From Durusdinium trenchii (lineage: Eukaryota > Sar > Dinophyceae > Suessiales > Symbiodiniaceae): DNA of 64,000 nt. The position numbers and the translations under genes were made by a program. Shown here one piece after another: positions 32,958 to 44,562 of this stretch (its first letter is position 1; each line of letters begins with the position of its first letter). The DNA lies in assembly GCA_963970005.1 (NCBI GenBank), contig CAXAMN010026506.1, forward strand, positions 1 to 64,000, in the 5' to 3' direction. The notes below the pieces were generated by a model. It did no database searches, had not been told where the DNA came from, and worked only from the letters and a program-made list of their open reading frames with translations.

Positions 32958-33566
32958 TCAAACTGAATGATACGGGCATTGTTTTGGAATGGTAGATATA
33001 GATGGTATAGTCGTATAGTGGTATAGGCATTGGCATTGATTATTGATTGATGGATTCCGTGTGTCAACATTCTTGCACTGCTCACATGCACCCCTGCCTT
33101 TGGCTCTTCGCAGCGAAAAGCAGATCTCCGAAATTTGAAGCCTCCAGCCTATGCCACCCAAGCCACTTCCCATGCATAAAGGTGATGTGGGTGAGCCCAC
33201 AACACCCTTAGGGCCGGAGAACTCTGAGATGTGGACAGCAACTAGGAGGTCTGTGCCTGGACGCTGTGCGGTGTAGGACCCACTTGTGCATTTTTTACAC
33301 ACGCAATTCAGGCAAAGGACACCTTGGACTTGTGTTGAAGCCGAACACTCAGTGATCTGCATGCCCGGATAGCTGACTTTTGCATCTTGCGAGCATCCAT
33401 GCCTTGGCATGGGAGCAGTTCTTGAAGCAGGAGGGGATTGTGTGGAAAAAAGAGGCAGCTCAGGTTTGTCAACCACATCCCTTTTCACAAAGGCAACTCC
33501 CTGGAATGCTGGACCAGCAAAAATCAAAGCTATGACTGAGAAACAAACGCGTCTTCGGAATGCCAC
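32958..33566 (-). CDS. Putative secreted cysteine-containing protein
   Basis: An uninterrupted frame of 202 codons starts with a real ATG at 33,566. The first residues, MAFRRRVCFSVIALIFAGPA, have the basic start and hydrophobic core of a signal peptide, with a plausible cut after FQGVAF. The mature part is Cys-rich near LCLNCVCKKCTSGSY and Gly-rich near MGSGLGGIGW. No family was recognised. The last ~40 residues lie in low-complexity ATTGATTG/GGTATAG sequence, so the true end may be earlier at a splice site near 33,110. It stands alone, with no supported neighbour. Confidence 0.4.
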   Translation of the reverse strand: MAFRRRVCFSVIALIFAGPAFQGVAFVKRDVVDKPELPLFSTQSPPASRTAPMPRHGCSQDAKVSYPGMQITECSASTQVQGVLCLNCVCKKCTSGSYTAQRPGTDLLVAVHISEFSGPKGVVGSPTSPLCMGSGLGGIGWRLQISEICFSLRRAKGRGACEQCKNVDTRNPSINNQCQCLYHYTTIPSISTIPKQCPYHSV

Positions 33567-36500
33567 CCTTGGAGAGACGTCCTTGGGGACTCAGTTTCAC
33601 TGGGTCCATGATAAAGCAACAAACGGATTTGAACGTTTTGAGTTTAGACCTCCTGAGGGTCCTGTGCCGGTCTTGATCGTTTCCAAGGCTTACATTATAG
33701 TTCTTCGTGGCTACAACCAAAGAGCATGCATCGGGAAGCCAGCGAAAGCCAACTTGACTAGGGAAAGCCATGCACAACCTAGTTCTGGTTCTTTTTGCTC
33801 CCATCAAGTCAATGAAGCAAGCAACAAAACCCGACTCCTAGAAAAGTGCACATGTGGATAGAGCGTGTATTCTGTTGGGTCCAACTTCATAGTTGTCCAT
33901 CTTACAAGCTGCCTGGTCTACTTTGTTCATTTGGATTTGGGCCCCGAAAGGATAGCTTAAAATACACATGTCTTTTCATGAGTTACATGTCACTTGAAAA
34001 AAGCATGCGCCGCATTCAAGCCGCAGCCAAAACTCAAACTCTCAGATGCTGGCCTTGCAGTTGTTGCTCCAGGCAATCAGGGTCCGCCGACACGACCAAA
34101 TCTATCTCAGGGACCTTCAAAAGTGGCCAGTAACTCTTGCAAACTGAAAACATTCCAAGGAAAGAACTGCCACGCCAAATGCAGTCCCGCGCAAAACATC
34201 CGCATTTGCAAACCCTTCTACCTCAACCAGAATTATCACCAAAGAAAACAACTTGCAGTTGGCAGCCAGGGCCAGAACGGACGCTCCAGAAAGCATCTCT
34301 TGGATGATCCTCAAAACAGTTTGACCGAGAAAGGCAATGGGTACAACAAACAATTTTTGCTGTGCTTGGTTCGAAAGTGCGAGCATGTGGGACCCGGTTT
34401 GAACCCACATAGAAGTGCAAGTGATTATCACACACCGATGGGCAAAGCTGATCAATTGCAGTGTAGTGCAAACCTGTCTCTCAGCTTTCCAATCTGGATG
34501 GCTGCGTGGCAGTTGAAAAATTGGAGGGTGCCCTCCTAAACTCAAGCAGTTGTCTCACACTTTAAAGCGATTGAGCAAGGTCATCCATCGGTAAACCCGG
34601 TCAAAGTAGATTGCGGAACGCCCTTTTGACATGGCAGCAGCGGGTATAATATAATTATGTGGCCAAGCGACGTAGGGAGCTTCCCCTTTCTTTTAAAGAG
34701 AAACAATGAGGAAACACATGGACATGAAAAACCAGTGGAAAACTATGGTGCCTGACTGCTTTGTGTGCTAAGGGTGAACTACCTGAGGTTTGATTCTGAG
34801 TCGCGAGTTGACGCAAACACATCGCAAAACATTTGCGCAGTGGAACTGATTCATGTCTAGCAAAGCAATGCAAGGGCAAACCACCAAGCAAACGTGCCCA
34901 GGAAGGCGCATGCCCAGGTTTCTGGTCGCTGGGACCGCTGAGCATGTGAATATGCGTCGCATGCGTTATGGGACGTGCAATGGCGCCCTGAGACTGGGTA
35001 CATCTGGGTACTCAGGTACTCAAGAGCGAAGCTTCTTCCAATCCACCTCACGTTTCGCTCTGTGTGTAAAGCCTTCTAATCGCAGGCTTTTGCTAACCGA
35101 AAGCCTACTCCTAGAGTAGGCTTATTGGATGCCTATATGTCTATATATGTGCTTGTATATTTGAAAGAGTGACTCTGTACATGACATGTTGACACTACAA
35201 AGCACATCTTCACAGTGGCCCAAAACAGTCAAGCACACAATTCTACAGTATATAGAGTTGCGGCAATTGGCAGCTCTGCTACATCTGTTGGAGGTTGGAG
35301 GCTCACCTGTTGGGCCCTTGCAACCAAATGGTGCAAACAAGCAGCGTTTGCGTGTAGGCAGCAAGCTCCTTAGCGACCTTAGCGAACAAGCTCCGTAGCT
35401 CTTTGACATGCAAACAAGCAAACGACAATTTACGGGCTGCCGACATGCTCAGAAGCTTCAGATGGCCTTCGGCACGGGTTTGACGGAAAATAAGTTAATC
35501 ATCTTGGATCGTCAAGCGTCTTTTCCGCATCTTGGCATCGCAACACACTTTGCTAAATCTGCATCAACCACCTATTTTTGGCCAGCTCAACCCCGCTGGC
35601 TTGTTAGACTATATATTTGCGATATGTGATCTCGTCAGGCAAAAGATCTGAGGCGGTTTGCCCCTTTGGGATGCCGATCTGATACTGATCTGCCTTTGTA
35701 AGCTTTGCTGTTACAATTAACATGTAGGGCTAGAATCCCATACCAAACAAAGCTAAGCATAGCCAAGCTATAAACGGACATTATGTTAACTTGCCACCCT
35801 TCAGACATAAAACCTATTCCAAGGTCCATTCTCCTGCATTTCTCTTCTTCCAGGTGGAACGAACCCCGTGCTGCTCTGAAGCAAGTGAGGCGAGGAGTGA
35901 GGCGGCTTCAAAAATGTCGTTGGCCACTCTGAAAGTGACCATCACTTGACTTCTACCAAAGTTGTCAGATATAGGCGTGACTTTGGGCCTGCGGGTGGTG
36001 GCGTGTGTATCGCTGGTGTACCATCCGATTTTAAGGCACGAGCACAACATCCAAACAGCAAAGCTCGGCTGTGATTGTGGAGCTCGGTGGAGCTGAAGGA
36101 CAGCCTAGCTAAAGTTGTGTGGTGAGAGGAAGTGAAGCTGACGGTGTCACTACGGTGTCACCAGTGTTCGGCATTTTCGAGACGCTAACTGCGTGGCAGT
36201 CTTCCAGATGGCTCTGAAACAGCTGCTCTTCTATATAAGTGGTTCAATTAGCCGCCAGCTTGGATTCGGTCGTGGCGGTTAATTGGACACAATATGCTGG
36301 GAGAACCGTAAAACCATGAGCTGCAACAAAAACGGTTCGTGCAAATTCCTGAGTATGTAAAGAGATGTGGGTTATCAAACAAAGTGTAAACAAAGTCGTG
36401 GGTGTCGGCCAGCTGATTTGTCAGAACGCTACTGTCAACAGGTAGAGAACATCTGAAATTAAAGCCAGTCTGAAATTAAAGCCAGCGCATCATGTAAACT

Positions 36501-37727
36501 TTGATGGAATCTGTCAAGAAGGAATGTGGCCGCGCGCTGCACAATGCCCGCAAGTGTGACAATCTTGTAGAGGACCCCGGAAGGCACAAATGCTATTGGA
36601 CTTCTTGATTGAACTCGACAAATGAGCGGGAAATCCTTCAGAGTGCTATCACAGGTGGCACGGACGTGGACTAGCAAAGCTTCCTAAATGTGGTTCTTTG
36701 GAGGAAACCATTCACTGCCACTTGCAGTAGTACTCAAAAACCATCAACAATTTCACAGACCTTCGGCAGCAGTTACGCCACAGCAAGCACCAACTAAATT
36801 AGTCAATGGTAATTTTAATCAAAGCACCTTGGGATTGATCCCGAAAAACGGCGACGACTGTTAGCCAAAGACGGGTGCACATTTCCCTCTTGGCTCATTG
36901 CAATACTCCTCATCATGCTTCACATGCCGTACCACAAATGCGGGTCTGCTACATAGGTTGGCAGCCAAAACATGGTTTTATTAGACCCTACGTTCATCAT
37001 CATGTTGAGATGTATGTCTGGCAGATTGAATAAAACTGTGTCGGCCATGACTGCTGGACTATCAATGTAATGCGCTCAAAGAACCGCAAGGAATGCTCCA
37101 AAAAGTGCCCCCTTTACAATTCGAGTGGACATGGTTGTAGCGGTAGCTACTAGTGTATCGTGACTCAGCAAAGGGCGTGATCACTTCAAGCAACTCCGAG
37201 ACCTGCGAAAAAACATGAAAGTTCGGTGCGGCATACTACGCAGAACAAACAAAATTCTGTCAACACACTTGGATGTCGGAACAAATTGAAAACAATTACA
37301 AATGCCTGCGCAGAAAAACCCTCGGACTGGAAAGTAGGCGGCTGCACTGGGACTTTGCTCTCTTGTCTGACAGGCCTCAAAAAAAACTCGTCCGTCTGTG
37401 CTTGCGTTGCCGACAAGACACGTGGCTCTGTTGTCAAGCTTCGTTTGCAGCTTGAATGTTTGTCATATGTTGTCTCCCCCCAAAAATCCTACCTATTAAA
37501 AGAGTGCAATGAATATGCATTCAGTATTCACAGTGCTTTGGTTCACTTTGTGATTGTTTTGTCACGTGTGGTTTTGGGCGTGCTTTTGTGGAAAAAAATG
37601 ACTAATATCTAGTGATATATGACATATCGTAGTGTAGTTCTTAGTGAGCAGTTCTTGATCTGCTCAGATATACTTAGAAAATGTTGTCACGCAAAACGTG
37701 CGCTAAACAATCTTTCCCCAGGCATCC
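33567..37727. other. Long interval with no supported gene
   Basis: Open frames on both strands are short and lack domains. A perfect 10-bp stem with 3-nt loop (AAGCCTACTC-CTA-GAGTAGGCTT) is at 35,101-35,123. Nothing else distinguishes the interval. Confidence 0.35.
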
Positions 37728-37935
37728 TTGTCTCCGGACTGGTCTCCTCACATCTGCCCACTTGTCTCTACACATGTTTCCCCGCCTGTCTTCTCCCTAC
37801 TTGTCTGCTTCTGTGGTTTGCCCTTTGTCTGCGCTGCTTCCTTGTCTCCCCACTTGTCTCCGTACATGTCTCCCGCCTTGCCCCCCAAGTTGCCTGCTTC
37901 TCCTTGTCTCCCCACTTGTCTCCGTACATGTACAT
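37728..37935. repeat. CT-rich tandem words (CACTTGTCTCC)
   Basis: CTTGTCTCCCCACTTGTCTC occurs twice (about 37,841 and 37,901), with related words CATCTGCCCACTTGTCTC before. The open frame through it joins the zinc-finger sequence downstream but is probably intron or polypyrimidine sequence. Confidence 0.6.
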
Positions 37936-39640
37936 GGCAAATTCCAGCGCAAGGCCAGAGGATTCGGGCCCAGCAAGCCCGGCCAAGAGATTTCGATCCA
38001 CCACAACCTTCCATCCATGACAGTGCTGATGGCACGCCTGTGTGTGTGTGTGTTCAAGGTGGTCATTTTGCTCTGAGGCGCCACATTGAGACTGGTAGTT
38101 GCAAGGCCTTCAATCCGAATAGGCCCATGGGCACTCATGTCCCACAGACCTGGCCTGAATTGATGAGACTTGCCAAATCCACTGAGACCGACGCAATCAA
38201 CGCCCTTCGTTCTGCCTGCGTCCTTTGTGGCAGGTACTGCAGCAAGCCTGATGCAATCTTCCAGCACCATCTGCAAGATCATGCAGCTGTGGTGCAAGAA
38301 GCCAAGGAATGCAGTGACCTCCTTCAGAACCAGGCCACAGCGGGGAGACCTTGTTTCTGCAAGCATGCGTTTCTGGTTGAGGCTCGAGCGCAAGTTCTGG
38401 TCCTCCCAATACTTGGCCAAAGCATCCGCAGGAACGGCCTGGTTGTGTTTGAGCCCTGCCGGTGCTGATCTGGTGGGCGCAGGCATTGGGGGTGGTACAA
38501 CTTCATGCAAGTCAGGATCCTGATTGGCAATCACGTGGAGCATGGCAATTTGCAGAATGGCACACATTGATGCCCTTTCCGATAGGTTTGATTGCCGTCC
38601 ACTCTGATTGGACGAAGCTGAACAGCATCTCATGACCAGTCATGTGACCCTGGGACCACGTGCACTTGATCTCCATCGTCAGAGGGAGTTGTGGAATTTT
38701 GTCCTGGTTGCCCTGGAGAAGTTGCAGAAAGCTGACACAGCCTTAACCTTGAGGCGCGAGTCTCAATTGCAGGCAACTGCCTCCACGGATCAGTTCCTGA
38801 TGTTCTTCCAGATGAACCAGCAAGGGATTCTCCCTGCGCTCCTCTCGACTACGGCTGCCTGGAAGAAGGATATTGGAAACCGTTGAGAGTGGTCCTCTTT
38901 CAACAAGTCTGCCAGACAACACTTGACCGGACGCTCACCATTGCCAAGCTGTCACAGAACAGCAAGGAATGGGAGAATGCAGTGACAAACCAGATCATCA
39001 CCCAGAAGGGGAAATGGCCGAGAAGCACCTGGAAGACTTGTTGGAGGCTGCGCAAGCGGACCATCATGTCCTATGCTTCAAAAGTCTGAAGAACACATTC
39101 GACGCCACATTCGACACCAGCAGATGTGTGCTGTCTGCTCCATTTGGAAACGACTTCATCTTCGGACGCGCAACTCCATATGGCTGGTGATCCAGGCGCG
39201 GGTTCGCCCGCGCACACAGAGGGAGAACCCCTTGGCCACTTCCTTGGTCAAGTCCTCAAGGCAGCTACAACAAGAGGAGGTGAAGGGAGCTTTGATTGCA
39301 TTGCCCTTGATCAAGCCAGACAACCTTTGCTTCATCCATGCCTCTTTGATGGCCTTCTTTTGGGGTTTCTTGCGTCTACGCAATTGCAACTGGGTGGGGC
39401 CGCCCAGATCCTGATTGATCTTTGTAGCTCACGGCTCTCCGTGGGTCGATGTGTGCGAGCTTGAGCCCTGGCGTGAGTGGATCACCGATTGGGATTAGGG
39501 ACACTGGCGCTGCGCATACTTATGCCACCGTCCCTGATCACCAGTGAGCTCACGATGAAAAAGATTACGCTTCAGTCCATGATCTCAGAATGGCACAATT
39601 ACCTTGGTATGATCACAGCCTTGAAAAGGACAATCCAAAA
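37936..39640 (+). pseudogene. Retroelement-like ORF remnant: zinc finger and front half of a USP-like peptidase
   Basis: Plus-strand protein-like blocks in order: HFALRRHIETGSCKAF (38,065-38,112); a C2H2-type finger ACVLCGRYCSKPDAIFQHHL with QDH after it (38,211-38,285); a helical linker with LWNFVLVALEKLQKADTALT and STDQFLMFFQMNQQGI (38,608-38,886); TTLDRTLTIAKLSQNSKEWE (38,910-38,975); and a block with KPDNLCFIHASLMAFFWGFL (39,311-39,370). The last resembles the Cys box (N..C) of USP/C19 cysteine peptidases, and EPWREWITDWD follows at 39,455. Frames change several times, with a TGA at about 38,606, so the copy is dead. A zinc finger plus peptidase after a reverse transcriptase is my recollection of dinoflagellate retroelements; no RT domain is seen here. 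The sequence stops exactly at the 23.6-kb element's left end. Confidence 0.55.
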
Positions 39641-39884
39641 GAGTTTTCTCTGCATTGGGGGTTCCAAAATGAATGGGGGTTCCAAGTACCCAGGTTGAAC
39701 ACCAACCAGAGAACAGGTAGAATCCTGAAGATTCGGGACGTGGCCGCCAGGATAGACTGATTACCTGGCTCCCCTACCACGCTGGCTCCACTACCACGCT
39801 GCCACAGCGCTTTAACAGTGGTACTGGGAACATCTTGAAGGCGCAGGATTTTAGTTGGCTCAAAGACTTGGCTCTGCTATCCCT
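39641..39884 (+). repeat. Left terminal inverted repeat, 23.6-kb element
   Basis: Contains GGGGGTTCCAAAATGAATGG, TTGAACACCAACCAGAGAAC, GAATCCTGAAGATTCGGGAC and GATTACCTGGCTCCCCTACC. A 21-bp insertion (GCTGGCTCCACTACCAC-like) near 39,781-39,797 is absent from the right end. Weaker similarity continues to GACAGTCAGTCA at about 39,900. Confidence 0.8.
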
Positions 39885-40269
39885 GCGGCAATCATAATGA
39901 CAGTCAGTCATCCAGGGGCAGCTGGGGAAATTATTGATTCCATTAATACTTAGCGTGGAACTCAAAAATCGATTTTCCAAGTTATTCTTACAAAGCGTTC
40001 CCCCTACATGACGCGGAGATGGTTTATATGAACTCGGAACGCTGTTTCTAGGTTTTAGCCGTAGAAAATTAAAACTTCCACATAGGACAGGTCACACGGA
40101 AGAGTGGAGGTGCGCAAAACTGTATGAAATCCGCACTGCACGTGTGCAAAGCTGAACCCTTCAACGCTTCCCAAAAAACAGATTGCTTGCGTATCACTCC
40201 AAAAGCAAGCTGTGCGCAACGTTTCATGAAAATGACAGCTCAAAGTTCTTTTTCTCTGCTCGGCCCTTC

Positions 40270-40617
40270 TTAGCACTGCCTCCGCCTCTTATTAGGCGTG
40301 GTCATTCGGATATCCTCATCCGAATCATCTTCGGTTGGAGACTCAGAGGTTGGCAGGAAGTCACAACGGCAGTCGCGAGAAATAGACTGCAGGCGGCGCC
40401 AATCGTTCCTTGATTGAACACCAAACAAGGATTCGTAAGTGTGGACACAGGCTTCCCTTTCACCCTGTGAAACAAGAAATGAAAGGAACCATTGGTAGCC
40501 AAATGTCTCAGAGACATAGCACTCAATGAAAGCCATACCACACGACAAGCAAAGCTTCTCATCTTTGATCCCCTTCAAAAGCCAGACAAGCTCCAAGGTC
40601 TTGTCACCCAACGGCAT
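40270..40617 (-). CDS. Small nuclear-type protein, unknown function
   Basis: ATG at 40,617 gives MPLGDKTLELVWLLKGIKDE, then LCLSCGMAFIE with a CxxC. A segment starting GTGCTATG and ending TTTCTTGTTTCACAG (about 58 nt) looks like an intron although it is also open. After it comes GEREACVHTYESLFGVQSRN and RRLQSISRDCRC. The tail is Asp/Glu-rich (TEDDSDEDIR) and ends PNKRRRQC, a likely nuclear signal. I do not recognise a named family. It lies ~140 bases downstream of the ASCH gene on the same strand and ~390 bases from the element's left end, so it is the last gene of the cluster. Confidence 0.55.
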   Translation of the reverse strand: MPLGDKTLELVWLLKGIKDEKLCLSCGMAFIECYVSETFGYQWFLSFLVSQGEREACVHTYESLFGVQSRNDWRRLQSISRDCRCDFLPTSESPTEDDSDEDIRMTTPNKRRRQC

Positions 40618-40758
40618 GACTCAAAACTCTAATCACAGCTCAGGGCCAAAAGCAAAAGCTACAGAACAGCAGTCTTGAAAGCAAGCAACTCTAAGCGAAC
40701 ATTTTTCTAGACTTGCAAAACGCTGCTGCGGTTCTGACACATTGCGCCTGTGCCCTTT

Positions 40759-41208
40759 TCACTCTCGGCTCTGAGCAGGCTTTCTGAGCGCTTTGGCTCT
40801 GCGCTTCGGCTTCCGCTTCGGCTTTGCCGCCAAATTGATCCAAATCTGCGCACCAGGAGGATGATGATACGGCTCCGGCTTTTCATAAAGCTTTGGGTTT
40901 TCAACACGCCAAGCATAGACCTTCTTGTAGCTAATCTTGTCCAACTCAGTCACTTTGTGTTCGTTCATCAAACCCTCCAGGGATTGCCCAGCAACATCTT
41001 GGAGAACTCCATGTTCATTGCGACTTGCAACCAGAAAGCATTCTGCAATGCAAACTTCTCCAATGATAGTTTTCGATCCACACAAAGCAACTCCAATGGT
41101 CTCTCCAACTCTAGACGTCGCCGAGCCCCTCAGCTCGATAGTCTTCTCTCCAGAAACGAGCATCTGCGCCCACGGGCACTTGACCAACAATGCGCGTGAC
41201 AGCGGCAT
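40759..41208 (-). CDS. ASCH-domain protein
   Basis: A complete 149-codon frame with a real ATG at 41,208. VKCPWAQMLVSGEKTIELRG at residues 9-28 is the signature start of an ASCH (PUA-like) domain. It is followed by IGVALCGSKTIIGEVCIAEC and a C-terminal YAWRVENPKLYEKPEPYHHP, matching the domain's length and end. The tail KPKRKPKRRAKALRKP is a strong nuclear or RNA-binding basic patch. ASCH domains bind RNA or modified nucleotides and are linked to transcription co-activation and RNA processing (family knowledge). The gene is intact and apparently intronless. Its neighbours are the small nuclear-type gene downstream and the lysine-rich/acidic gene upstream, all on the same strand. Confidence 0.8.
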   Translation of the reverse strand: MPLSRALLVKCPWAQMLVSGEKTIELRGSATSRVGETIGVALCGSKTIIGEVCIAECFLVASRNEHGVLQDVAGQSLEGLMNEHKVTELDKISYKKVYAWRVENPKLYEKPEPYHHPPGAQIWINLAAKPKRKPKRRAKALRKPAQSRE

Positions 41209-41653
41209 AACAAAGCGAGGCGCGAGTCCTGAGATTGAAGTTCTGTCTAGCTTTGATGTCGCAAAAAACAGCTGAAGGCAGCTTGTGTGTCTCTGTTTGT
41301 CCTGGAGCAGTTCGGTGTTAGACGACTCTGTTTTTGGGCGGTTTGAAGTGGTTGGTTTTGGACAGGTTTTTACACGTGTATTCTGTATTCTTGAACAAAA
41401 GCAGGTGTGACAAGAATGGATGCCCTTCCCTGCTTCGCTGCGAACTTCAACTAACTTGCGCCCGCAATTCGACGATCGAATTCTATTTCTGATATTTAAC
41501 GCTTAATCATTTCATGAAACACAAGACTCAAGACTGCTGCCGGAGAATGCTGACGACCATCTTGCAACATTTTTCTCCACTCGGACAGTTCTGGCTCCGG
41601 CTGCAATCCATCAAGGACCGTTCTGGCTCCGGCTGCAATCCATCAAGGACCGC

Positions 41654-43250
41654 CTACTCCACATCCAGCGGCACATCGGCAGCAGCACCCACAGACAGCA
41701 CAGGATCCGTGTCGGCCGCTTCTTCTTCTTCACCCTCCTCTCCGTCGGCCTCCTCGGCGGCCTCCCCATCCTCCTTCACAACCTCACCAGCAGCCTTGCT
41801 CGTGTCCTCTGTCGCAACGGTAACGCCACATAGTGCATCTTGCCGGGCTTCCTGAAAGTGAAACAAAACGTGTACTTCCATTTTGAGATGAAGCGCATCT
41901 GGAATTCGCAACTACTCCTCCTTGCGACATATAGATCATCTAGAGCACGTTTTGATATTCATTGAGGAGATGAAACCCACACTGCAGGAACCCCAAACAT
42001 TGACGGTGAAAAATGATCTATATGCTCGCAGGAAATAGTCATGGCTTTGAAAGGCCTGACAGTTGAGGCAGTTGAGAAAGAGGTCCAGTCTTCAGTGAGA
42101 AGTTGCACATTTCAATGTCTTTGAAAACAGGCACACAAAACACTTCAATTTCAGGTCAGCGTCGATCATGCTCTCCACCTCTGATATGGGCTTGCCCTGT
42201 CGCAACATCTCGGCTGCGTCTTCAGCAATTGGTCGAAAATCTTTCCAATTCAAACCCTTGCCACCAACCTGAGACGAGGCAAATATTCTGCTGGCGTTTA
42301 TTAATGCACAGGTTTCTGCTTTTCTACCGAACGGTGTTGGAATCTCTCCGTGTTGAAACTCAAATCCCCTTTTTGGTGTAGTTGCCCTCTTTCTTGTTTG
42401 TCCAGGTTCGATGCTTAGTTTCCATGGTTGTTGTTGCTGTTGCTATTGTTGCATTGAGATGAGTTGTCTTGTTTTGCGCGCATTGTTAAAAAAATGATCC
42501 TTGTCCATCCAAGACTAGCATCCATGGTGGTCGCGCGCAACACCACATACGAAAACAAGAACCCAAAAATAAGGCGCGCGTTGAGGAGAACCCTCAAACG
42601 AAAAGAGAACAAAAGGTCCAACCTCGTTCAACAGGCCAGGGCACGCGGACCTTCTCAAAGCCATCAATTCGAATGCCGTACTTGTTCGATTTCCCAATCC
42701 AATAAGGATTTGAGATTGTCTTGCCTGCGCCACAATGTTTTCAGAAGCCGTGGCGCCTGTTGCTCATACGACTTACGAGTTTCCTTAAGCTATGACTGAA
42801 AGAGCGGACCGCTGACAAATTGTGCTACTACTTGGGAGAACCCTGCCTTCAGGGTCCACTTGAGCCTTTCTCTTTTTCGCCGCCGTTGGTTTGTCCTCTG
42901 GTGTTGGATCGTCGCCCTCTACTGAGTTGTTGGCCTCCTTTGGCTTCTTCAGCGCCGGCTTCCGCGGCGCAGGGTTACCAGGCGCAACGAGCTCTTCGGC
43001 TTTCTCAGCAACAGGTGTTCCAGCGCTGTCCTCTCCCTCTGGCTGCTCTGCTGCTGCAGGACGTTTCATTACGGTTGAGGTCTGCTTTGCTTTCGGTGTC
43101 GCTGCTGGCTTGCTCTTCGCTTTGTTCTGCGCTTTCAACTTAGGCAGGCTCTTTGGTTTGGGCTGCGCCTTTTCCTTTGCCCTGGGTGAGGGCGCGGGTT
43201 TCGCAGCAGGCTCGTCCTGGGCCAATGCTGGCGTTGAAATCTTATTGCGT
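41654..43250 (-). CDS. Lysine-rich and acidic multi-exon protein
   Basis: Exons, right to left: about 42,840-43,240, entering after AATAAG, with ALAQDEPAAKPAPSPRAKEK, then VMKRPAAAEQPEGEDSAGTP and AAKKRKAQVDPEG; 42,682-42,787, entering after a TAG, with KETRKSYEQQAPRLLKTLWR and NLKSLLDWEIEQ up to a GTAC donor; about 42,150-42,268, entering after CTCAG, with GGKGLNWKDFRPIAEDAAEM and GKPISEVESMIDAD; and 41,654-41,848, entering after TTTCAG, with EARQDALCGVTVATEDTSKA. The last exon ends in a Glu/Ala-rich stretch (EEADGEEGEEEEAADTD) and a stop. Four internally consistent splice junctions make it a credible gene. Function unknown; basic start, helical centre and acidic end suggest a chromatin or RNA-associated protein. 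A 5' exon is probably missing upstream. Confidence 0.55.
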
Positions 43251-44562
43251 TAAACGTTGACAGAACACACGCTTAGTATAATAGCTCCGAGAAAGTTAGG
43301 TGACATCTAATGAAATCGAGGCTCAGAACTGCCCGAAAGCTGATCGATTTGGGCGGTGACAGGCATGACAACAGAACGATCGCCCCACTGCAAAATCACT
43401 TGAACACTCGACAAAAATCTACGGCGTAGGCTCACTCATTGGACACTACGTCAAGCCGGCGCATTCCCTGACAAAAAGTTGACAGTTGCAACTCAGCATT
43501 TTTTACTGTAGGTGGGATTTGTCTGACTGTTTCCGGGTCTCTGACCGCTATCTAAGGTCTGAACTGCCCGAACTGCCGGTCCCAGCACAAAATGAATCCG
43601 GGAGACTGCCGCAAGGCTTCAAATCTAACTAATCACCCATCGCATTGATCATACAGCTCATAGGAGTTAGCTAGTCACGACAGAAGTTAGCTAGAAGCTA
43701 GCTAGTCACGACAGGTACTCTTGCTGTCAGAGGTTAGGCAGGCTCCCTTTGGAAAAAAAGTCTGCTGGCTGCAGACCTACTATATCACGATGATGGTCTC
43801 TCGACTCGACCGGCGCAATGCCATTCAGCGCTTGAAAGCCCATGGATAAAAGCGTTGATGATAGAAAGCAAGAACTACAAATACCTCAACCAGATTCGAC
43901 TCAACACAATCCTCATGAATACTTGGTGGAATTGAGACCGTTCTGACATAAAAATAAATCCGTATTCACAGCTTCAAGCGCCATCGCAGGCCTGCGCAAC
44001 CTCGCCCAACTTTGCACAAGAAGTTCCGATGAACGGCTTGGCTTAACCATGACACGGTAACGCCGACGCTTTACAATAATCAGGTCAAAGACTCCTGGTC
44101 TACCCCGACAAGTCTTTCAATCTTGTGAGTCACCGAAATTGCCTGGCCTTTGGTCCAAAAGGGGAACAACATGGAACAACCGAGACACGGAGCAAAGCAA
44201 ACTCGATTTTAGTTATTGGGCGTGACAACGAACCCCTCTGGCAAAAAAACACAATGGAATGGACTTGACGACAACTCCTACTAAGCGAATTGAATGTATT
44301 AAGGCCGAACCGTTCATGCCTGCTGCACTTCAAAAACGGAAGTCGCAATGCACGCGACCCTCATTGAACAGCTTCTCTGTCACGACAATTTGTACCAAGA
44401 ACGGGGATCCAACGACAGGCGGCAAGTGAGGTACACCTTTGGTTTCTTGGCCATGATGCGCGGTGGGCTAGTGCTCGTCTCCACCTGGCGCGCAAGATAC
44501 AACTGGTGAAAGCGTAAAACGTGACATAGACATAGACACACGTGAAAAGTGCATCGCGTTAG
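43251..44562. other. Intergenic interval
   Basis: No coding supported. A short duplicated word (AGTTAGCTAG...TCACGACAG) occurs twice at 43,667-43,712. It lies between two minus-strand genes and may hold the 5' end of the lysine-rich gene. Confidence 0.5.

Noticed and set aside
37797-38633. A 278-codon minus-strand ORF over the zinc-finger region
   Set aside because: It is antisense to a plus-strand frame with a C2H2-type finger in the order expected for the remnant, so it is treated as a shadow frame.
42400-42420. tRNA B-box-like GGTTCGATGC
   Set aside because: No matching A box, acceptor stem or anticodon arm could be folded around it. Similar isolated B-box-like words elsewhere in the window also failed.
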